Assembly: GCA_902465645.1 (NCBI GenBank)
Contig: CABQNX010000037.1
Span: 1 to 10,298 of the forward strand
Direction: 5' to 3'
DNA from: an uncultured Peptoniphilus sp.
GTDB lineage: Bacteria; Bacillota; Clostridia; Tissierellales; Peptoniphilaceae
Length of the DNA stretch: 10,298 bases
Below the pieces are notes generated by a model. The model was not told where the DNA came from and ran no database searches. It saw only the letters and a list, made by a program, of their open reading frames with translations. Shown here piece by piece: positions 5,874 through 10,298 of the stretch. Position 1 is the stretch's first letter, and the number at the start of each line of letters is the position of its first letter. The position numbers and the translations under genes were made by a program.

Positions 5874-7423
5874 GATTTATCTCCTTCTAAAATTTCTATG
5901 GCACACTTTATCCCGTCAAGGGCAGAAGAAATTATTCCACCAGAATAACCTGCTCCCTCCCCAATGGGATAGAGGTTTTTATATTTTTCGGTCCTGTAAT
6001 TTTCTCTCACAATTCTCACTGGGGAAGAAGTCCTAGTTTCAACACCAGTTAAGATTGCATCGTCACTTGCAAAGCCCTTGACCCTCTTGTCCATAACTTT
6101 TAGGGCATTTTTTATAGCCTTGTTAATAGATTCTGGATAAATTTCATTTAGGTCGGCAAAGACATAGCCTGGTATAAAAGTCGGCTTGACCTTACCAAGC
6201 TTTTCTGTAACTTTACCTTCCATAAAGTCCCCTAGCCTTTGGACTGGGGCCTTGCCCCCTCCCATTTCATAGGCCTTTTTTTCAATCTCATTTTGAAAGT
6301 TCATGCCAGCAAGATTACCCTGACCATAAATTTTTTCGTCTATTGTTGCAACTACAGCCGAGTTAGAATTGTCCCCATCCCTGTCGTGGTAGGACATTCC
6401 ATTTACGCAAACTTGTCCCTCAATGGAAGAGGAGTTGACAACATAGCCACCTGGGCACATGCAAAAAGTATAAACTGAATGATCAAAGTCCTTATCAGTT
6501 ACATTTAATTGATAAGTTGCTCCTGGGAGTTTATCTGAATTCATCCCAAATTGAGCAAGCTCAATATCCTTTCTCAGGTGTTCAATCCTAAAGCCAACTG
6601 CAAAAGGCTTAGACTCAATAAGTCCATGGCCATCTAGGGTCCTAAAAGTGTCACGTGCAGAATTTCCAAGAGCCAAGATGTAGGCATCAGCCTCATACTC
6701 ACCCTTGTCAGTGATAATTTTACTTACATTTCCATCACGAGCTTCGAAATCCAAAAACTTCTCACTAAAGTGGTAAGATCCACCTAAGTCTTCAATTTCT
6801 TCCCTCATATTTTTTATGACGTCACGCAAGATATCTGTCCCAATGTGAGGCTTTTGCTCGTAAAGAATTTCTTCAGGAGCTCCATGGTCAACGAAGATAT
6901 CGAAAATTTGTCCCATCCTCTTGTCCTTGGAACGAGAAGTCAACTTTCCATCAGAAAAAGTTCCTGCTCCACCTTCTCCAAACTGGACATTGGACTCCTC
7001 ATTTAAGACTCCAGTCTTGTGAAGGACTTCAATGTCTTTTACCCTTTCGTCAACTGGCTTTCCTCTCTCAATTAGGGTCACCTTGACACCCTTCTTGGCA
7101 AGGAGGTAGGCTGCAAAAAGTCCTGCAGGTCCAGTTCCAACAATTACTGCTGACTTAATTTCATTTTTGTTTTCAACCTGAAGCTTCTCTTCCTTAAAGG
7201 CTGCCAGATTATTCTTAAGTCTCTTTTGGACTTTCTTGTCTATTTCATCAAGATCCAAGTCAATTGTAACTTGGTAGACAAAATTCAAACCCTTTCTGGC
7301 ATCAAGGGATTTTTTGTAAATCTTAAAATCAAAATCCTTCTTATTTATTTCTTTTTCTATTTTCTCCCTCAAAAACCCTTGGTCCTTGTCATAGGGAATT
7401 TTTATATTTCTTAAAATTATCAT
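5867..7423 (-). CDS. FAD-dependent dehydrogenase, COG2509 family
   Basis: This 518-residue flavoprotein belongs to the conserved but poorly characterised COG2509 family; its substrate is unknown. An N-terminal region of about 90 residues, typical for the family (with KKSLDARKG at 37-45), precedes the Rossmann FAD site VIVGTGPAGLFAAYLLAKKG (93-112). E119 ends the second strand. The signature FGEGGAGTFSDGKLTSR is at 148-164. CMCPGGYV occurs mid-protein, and YPIGEGAGYSGGIISSALDG near the C-terminus closes the FAD site. The ATG at 7421-7423 matches the expected family N-terminus, although its ribosome-binding site is only a weak GGTGA. It is the first gene of the operon with trmL and the helicase. 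Its extended -10 promoter predicts a leader of only about 10 bases. Confidence 0.93.
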   Translation of the reverse strand: MIILRNIKIPYDKDQGFLREKIEKEINKKDFDFKIYKKSLDARKGLNFVYQVTIDLDLDEIDKKVQKRLKNNLAAFKEEKLQVENKNEIKSAVIVGTGPAGLFAAYLLAKKGVKVTLIERGKPVDERVKDIEVLHKTGVLNEESNVQFGEGGAGTFSDGKLTSRSKDKRMGQIFDIFVDHGAPEEILYEQKPHIGTDILRDVIKNMREEIEDLGGSYHFSEKFLDFEARDGNVSKIITDKGEYEADAYILALGNSARDTFRTLDGHGLIESKPFAVGFRIEHLRKDIELAQFGMNSDKLPGATYQLNVTDKDFDHSVYTFCMCPGGYVVNSSSIEGQVCVNGMSYHDRDGDNSNSAVVATIDEKIYGQGNLAGMNFQNEIEKKAYEMGGGKAPVQRLGDFMEGKVTEKLGKVKPTFIPGYVFADLNEIYPESINKAIKNALKVMDKRVKGFASDDAILTGVETRTSSPVRIVRENYRTEKYKNLYPIGEGAGYSGGIISSALDGIKCAIEILEGDKSC

Positions 7424-7438
7424 TTTTTCACCAAGGAC

Positions 7439-7469
7439 ATTATAACACGAAAAAAGTCTCTTTTATCAA
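7439..7469 (-). promoter_or_regulatory. Promoter of the dehydrogenase-trmL-helicase operon
   Basis: On the minus strand TATAAT (7444-7439) is preceded by TGT, a perfect extended -10. TTGATA (7469-7464) stands 19 bases upstream as a good but distantly spaced -35. Transcription should start near 7432, giving a leader of only about ten bases before the ATG at 7423. It lies back to back with the lepB promoter, and the two share the bases between the -10 boxes. Confidence 0.65.
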
Positions 7470-7488
7470 TTCTCACAAATGCTATAAT
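7460..7488 (+). promoter_or_regulatory. Extended -10 promoter of lepB
   Basis: TGCTATAAT (7480-7488) is a perfect extended -10. At 17 bases upstream there is only a poor -35 (CTTTTA, 7460-7465), so recognition would rest on the TG motif. The expected start is near 7494-7496, at the edge of the GGAGG. The promoter overlaps the ATG at 7487, which excludes that codon as the translation start. Confidence 0.65.
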
Positions 7489-7494
7489 GAAAGA

Positions 7495-7499
7495 GGAGG
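7495..7499 (+). promoter_or_regulatory. Ribosome-binding site that fixes the lepB start
   Basis: GGAGG lies 5 bases before the ATG at 7505-7507. The alternative in-frame ATG at 7487-7489 has no such site and overlaps the -10 box. With transcription starting near 7494-7496, this site would be at the very 5' end of the mRNA. Confidence 0.8.
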
Positions 7500-7504
7500 T
7501 AAAT

Positions 7505-8023
7505 ATGCAAAAAGATTATTCATACATAAAAGTTATAATTATTACTGTCCTTCTCGCCCTCTTTGTAAGAAGCTTTCTCTTTAATGTGGTGAGAGTCCAG
7601 CAAACATCAATGTATCCAACAGTTAAGCCCAATGACATAATCCTCTCTTCTTCCCTCTACAGGTTTAAAAAAGATTACAAAAGAGGGGACATAATTGTCT
7701 TCAAGTCTCCTTCAGAAAAGAAGATGTTAATCAAAAGAATTGTTGGACTTCCTGGAGAGAAAATCGAAATTAACGAGGGATCAATTTACATTGACGGAAA
7801 AATTTTAGAAGAAAAATATTTTGAGGAAAAACCCTACACCCTCTCTCCCACAAGAGTCTTTGATGTAAAAGAAGATGAGCTCTTTGTCCTTGGCGACAAC
7901 AGAAACCCCAGAGGGTCTGTTGACTCAAGAAAGTTTGGACCAATTAAGATAAAAAGTCTTAGGTCCCATCCCTTCTACAGGATTTTTCCGCTGAATTCAA
8001 AAAAATTTATAAATAAATATTAA
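7505..8023 (+). CDS. lepB: Signal peptidase I
   Basis: LepB is a membrane-anchored serine/lysine protease that removes signal peptides from exported preproteins on the outer face of the membrane. The protein has 172 residues, typical of the compact Gram-positive enzymes. One N-terminal span (about residues 8-28) is followed by the box with the catalytic serine, QTSMYPT (S35). The general-base lysine is K77 in LIKRIVGLPGE, and the conserved box GDNRNPRGSVDSRKFGP comes near residues 137-153. All catalytic residues are present. The start at 7505 was chosen over the in-frame ATG at 7487 because it has GGAGG and because the earlier codon lies in the promoter. It is a single-gene unit, divergent from the dehydrogenase operon and convergent with the histidine kinase. 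Confidence 0.96.
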   Translation: MQKDYSYIKVIIITVLLALFVRSFLFNVVRVQQTSMYPTVKPNDIILSSSLYRFKKDYKRGDIIVFKSPSEKKMLIKRIVGLPGEKIEINEGSIYIDGKILEEKYFEEKPYTLSPTRVFDVKEDELFVLGDNRNPRGSVDSRKFGPIKIKSLRSHPFYRIFPLNSKKFINKY

Positions 8024-8050
8024 AAAAGAGACCTCAATGGGTCTCTTCTT
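8022..8050. terminator. Bidirectional intrinsic terminator shared by lepB and the histidine kinase
   Basis: AAGAGACC (8026-8033) pairs with GGTCTCTT (8040-8047) around a 6-base loop. On the plus strand it is followed by CTTTTATCTT. On the minus strand a run of six T (8027-8022) begins within the stem and continues beyond it. It overlaps the lepB stop codon, and the kinase stop codon (8034-8036) lies in the loop, so both convergent genes end on the same hairpin. Confidence 0.82.
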
Positions 8051-9188
8051 TTATCTTGGGAAGTCTAACTTCAAAGACAGTCCCCCTTATTTCTCCATCT
8101 TCATTCAAATTGTCACTAATCAGGACCTTGCCGCCTAACTTTTCTACAATATTTTTCACAAGATTTAGGCCAATTCCATAGCCACCAGTTTTCTTATTTC
8201 TCGATTCATCAAGCCTATAAAATAAATCAAAAACTTTTTCTCTATCTTCTTCATCAATCCCAAGACCTGTGTCTTTGACATACATAAAATAATTTTCATC
8301 ATCTTCAGAGAAATCAAAGACCACATCTCCTCCATCTCTATTGTAAGAGATGGCATTCTTCCCAAGATTGTAAAGGACCCTCTCAAGTAAGATGTCGCTG
8401 GTATAAATTTCTTTACTATTCACCTTAGAAATTATTCTTATATTTTTTTCTTCAGCTAGTTCTTCCAGATCAAAGGCAATTTCTTCCACCAAGTCTCTTA
8501 TGTTAAAATTTCTTAAAACTGCATTTTCCCTTCGATTTAAAAATAAAAGTGACTCAATAATTTTTGAAATCCTGTCGATGTTCTCATCAAAATTTTCCAA
8601 AAGTTCCTTTAACTCTTGATCTTCAATTTCATTTTTCATTAGATAAATCTCAAGAGATGACTTCATAACAGCCACTGGGGTGTTTAGCTCATGGGCAATA
8701 GATGATGACAGGGCCTTTTCCCTTGCATAGGACCCATAAATCTTATCCATAGATTTTTGAAAGGCAAGAGACAGGTCACTAATCTCCTGTGACTGACCTG
8801 GCATATAGATATTTTCTTCGTCCCTTACATTATCAATGTCAATTTCTTGGACCCTCTCCTTTAATTCCTTTAAGGGCTTAAGACTTCTAGAAACTAAAAA
8901 ATAATAAACCAAGGACCCAAGGGCAATAGTAGACCCCATAACTATTAGGGAAAAGTTTTTAATCTCCCTTGTGGACTTTAACTTTGAGTCCTCGAGGACA
9001 ATAAAATAATCTTCATTCCCTCTTTTTGTCTCTTCCACTATAAGTTTTTCCCCTATGTCTTGGATTCTCTTTTCCTGATACCTTCCAATAATATAATTGG
9101 AAGTCGCCGTCATTATAATAAAAATTAAAATAATAGAAAGGATGAGTTTGAAGATAAGAGTATTCTTCACATTTTTAATTTTCTTCAT
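8034..9188 (-). CDS. Sensor histidine kinase of an OmpR-type two-component system
   Basis: This is a membrane-bound sensor kinase partnered with the adjacent response regulator; its signal is unknown. From the chosen start (ATG at 9186-9188, MKKIKNV) it has 384 residues. Span one is at about 9-34, followed by a short outside loop of roughly 45 residues and span two at about 79-100. A HAMP-like linker follows (101-155). The phosphoacceptor is H166 in SSSIAHELNTP. In the ATPase domain the N-box has N278 (LGKNAISYN), with DTGLGID (306-312) and GGYGIGLNLV (335-344). The frame is open to an ATG at 9215, but neither start has a clear ribosome-binding site. I prefer 9188 because it overlaps the regulator's end by only 14 bases. 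The small sensor loop suggests it reads membrane or envelope state; this is inference. Confidence 0.93.
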   Translation of the reverse strand: MKKIKNVKNTLIFKLILSIILIFIIMTATSNYIIGRYQEKRIQDIGEKLIVEETKRGNEDYFIVLEDSKLKSTREIKNFSLIVMGSTIALGSLVYYFLVSRSLKPLKELKERVQEIDIDNVRDEENIYMPGQSQEISDLSLAFQKSMDKIYGSYAREKALSSSIAHELNTPVAVMKSSLEIYLMKNEIEDQELKELLENFDENIDRISKIIESLLFLNRRENAVLRNFNIRDLVEEIAFDLEELAEEKNIRIISKVNSKEIYTSDILLERVLYNLGKNAISYNRDGGDVVFDFSEDDENYFMYVKDTGLGIDEEDREKVFDLFYRLDESRNKKTGGYGIGLNLVKNIVEKLGGKVLISDNLNEDGEIRGTVFEVRLPKIKEETH

Positions 9189-9849
9189 CAATAATGTAGC
9201 CCTTTCCAATTTCATTTCTTATAATATTTTTGCCAAGTTTGTCCTTTAGCTTTCTCCTAAGGGCAGACATGTGGACTCTCACAACATTGGAGAAGAGGTC
9301 CACCTCATCATTCCAAACATGGTCCATTAACTCTTCAGCAGTTACATACCTTCCCAAATTGAAAAATAAATATTCCAAGATCCCAGCTTCCTTGGCAGTC
9401 AACTTTAGAGGCTCTTTATTTATTGTGAAGGTCCTCTTTATTGTGTCAAACTCAACTCCATGGGCCCTTATAAGAGAGTCGCTAATGGAAGTTTTTCTCC
9501 TCAAAAGTGACCTGATCCTTGCCTTTAATTCCTCGAAGTGGAAGGGCTTCAAGATATAATCATTGGCTCCCAAGTCAAGTCCCCTAACCCTGTCGTCAAC
9601 ATCTGATAGGGCAGTTAGCATTATGACATTGACCTCCTTGTCACGGTCTCTTATCTCTTCCAAGATTTCAAAGCCATTCTTTCCAGGCAGGTTGATGTCC
9701 AAGATTATAAGGTCATAGGAATTTGTAAAGGCCATAAAGGACCCTTCATCTCCGTCAAGGGCAGTGTCAACTGCGTAGCCTGAGTGAACTAGACCTTCCT
9801 TAATGGACTTTAAAAGTTTTTCCTCATCTTCAACAATTAAAATTTTCAT
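9175..9849 (-). CDS. OmpR/PhoB-family response regulator
   Basis: This is a DNA-binding transcription regulator phosphorylated by the neighbouring kinase. The 224 residues split into a receiver domain (about 1-120) and a winged-helix DNA-binding domain (about 127-222). The receiver has the acidic pair E7-D8, phosphoacceptor D51 in LIILDINLPG, T79 and K101 in YILKPF, so all switch residues are present. The C-terminal part shows the family pattern LTAKEAGILEYLF, then VVRVHMSALRRKL for the recognition helix and wing. The ATG at 9847-9849 overlaps the folA stop codon as ATGA, with AGGG just upstream, so translation is probably coupled to folA. The kinase gene overlaps the 3' end. Target genes cannot be told from this window. 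Confidence 0.96.
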   Translation of the reverse strand: MKILIVEDEEKLLKSIKEGLVHSGYAVDTALDGDEGSFMAFTNSYDLIILDINLPGKNGFEILEEIRDRDKEVNVIMLTALSDVDDRVRGLDLGANDYILKPFHFEELKARIRSLLRRKTSISDSLIRAHGVEFDTIKRTFTINKEPLKLTAKEAGILEYLFFNLGRYVTAEELMDHVWNDEVDLFSNVVRVHMSALRRKLKDKLGKNIIRNEIGKGYIIDEEN

Positions 9850-10298
9850 TTTTCCCTAACCCATTTTTCATGGTAGACCCTGTAATTTGGATCCTTTATT
9901 TCTGTCTTATCAAGTAATTTGAAATCGTCAAAATCTGGTATAAAGGTGTCGGCACCTTCCACCACTGTGTCCACCCTTGTCACAATAAGTTCGTCAATTC
10001 TATCCCAAAGGAGCTTTACAATTTCTGCCCCACCAATGACAAAGACTTCCTTGTCTGGATATTTTTTTATAATTTCATCAAGCTTTTCCTCTGAGTCTAC
10101 GTAGAACAAGTCTTCCTTATCTTCTTTCTCTGACCTAGTGAAGACTACAGAGATCCTATTTGGAAGTTGCCTTCCAATATCGTCAAGAGTCTTGCGTCCC
10201 ATTATAATAATATTATTTGTCGTATAATTCTTGAACATCTCAAGGTCATCATCAACAAACATAATTTGCTCGCCATCTTTGGCAATGGCATTATTATT
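9846..10298 (-). CDS. folA: Dihydrofolate reductase, 5' end outside the window
   Basis: The enzyme reduces dihydrofolate to tetrahydrofolate with NADPH and is the target of trimethoprim. About 150 residues are visible, and the frame stays open to the right edge. Only a short N-terminal strand is missing; the visible part begins NNNAIAKDG. Family landmarks are the acid before LEMFK (the D27 equivalent of E. coli, codon 10245-10247), NNIIIMGRKTLDDIG, QLPNRISVVFTR and VFVIGGAEIVKLL. The ATG at 10260-10262 is internal, since homology continues upstream of it. In an ungapped comparison the conserved active-site Trp22 is replaced by Met and Pro25 by Asp, so the Met20-loop region is atypical. It is the first visible gene of the operon with the two-component system. 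Confidence 0.93.
   Translation of the reverse strand, partial: NNNAIAKDGEQIMFVDDDLEMFKNYTTNNIIIMGRKTLDDIGRQLPNRISVVFTRSEKEDKEDLFYVDSEEKLDEIIKKYPDKEVFVIGGAEIVKLLWDRIDELIVTRVDTVVEGADTFIPDFDDFKLLDKTEIKDPNYRVYHEKWVREK

Noticed and set aside
7487..7504. lepB start at the ATG at 7487
   Set aside because: That ATG is part of the TATAAT box, lacks a ribosome-binding site, and is upstream of the predicted transcription start.
9189..9215. Histidine kinase start at the ATG at 9213-9215
   Set aside because: There is no ribosome-binding site and it would lengthen the overlap with the regulator to 41 bases. The choice is not certain, since 9188 also has only a weak site.
3111..10298. Frequent CCTT/TCCTTG words on the plus strand through the helicase, dehydrogenase, lepB and kinase genes, suggesting a Chi-like or strand-biased motif
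   Set aside because: They fit AAG, GAC and AGG codon use in the minus-strand genes and CTC, GTC and TCC use in lepB. A genome-wide count against codon-shuffled sequence would be needed, which I cannot do by eye.
1..10298. Search for CRISPR arrays, tRNAs, insertion sequences, attachment sites or toxin-antitoxin pairs
   Set aside because: None was seen: there are no regular spaced repeats, cloverleaf patterns, transposase-like proteins or terminal inverted repeats, and the only gaps without genes are under 200 bases.

Overview
The window looks like chromosomal DNA of a low-GC, Gram-positive anaerobe of the Firmicutes. The evidence is strong GGAGG ribosome-binding sites, the rpmG-secE-nusG-rplK-rplA gene order, TTG and GTG starts, and short, tightly packed operons. 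A member of the Peptoniphilaceae (Anaerococcus/Peptoniphilus-like) is my best guess from the style of the proteins; this is inference. I see no mobile element, tRNA, rRNA or CRISPR array.

Layout. (1) Positions 1-1948, minus strand: a translation/secretion operon, transcribed rpmG (L33) -> secE -> nusG -> rplK (L11) -> rplA (L1, running off the left edge). It has a strong promoter and, unusually, an intrinsic terminator between that promoter and rpmG. Two near-identical stem-loops that resemble the L1-binding site of 23S rRNA lie directly in front of the rplK and rplA ribosome-binding sites. (2) 2044-2931, minus: a single AT-rich gene for a CPBP-family membrane protease, with its own promoter. 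(3) 3111-7423, minus: a three-gene operon, transcribed FAD-dependent dehydrogenase (COG2509) -> trmL -> DinG/XPD-like helicase with an N-terminal PD-(D/E)XK nuclease domain. (4) 7505-8023, plus: lepB (signal peptidase I), transcribed divergently from the dehydrogenase from a 60-80 bp shared promoter region. (5) 8034-10298, minus: an overlapping three-gene operon, folA (dihydrofolate reductase, 5' end outside) -> OmpR-type response regulator -> sensor histidine kinase. It converges on lepB at a shared bidirectional terminator.

How the parts work together. The first operon makes ribosome stalk-base and L1-stalk proteins, a transcription elongation factor and a Sec translocase subunit. The paired L1-site mimics suggest that free L1 protein feeds back on its own translation and that of L11. 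LepB cleaves signal peptides after Sec export but is transcribed separately. The helicase operon mixes DNA repair, tRNA wobble methylation and a poorly characterised flavoprotein, and its genes are linked by translational coupling rather than by an obvious pathway. The folA-regulator-kinase operon links folate metabolism to a two-component system of unknown signal.

No wholly new system is evident. The most interesting signals are regulatory: the duplicated L1-mimic elements, the leader terminator before rpmG, and the divergent extended -10 promoters with very short leaders.
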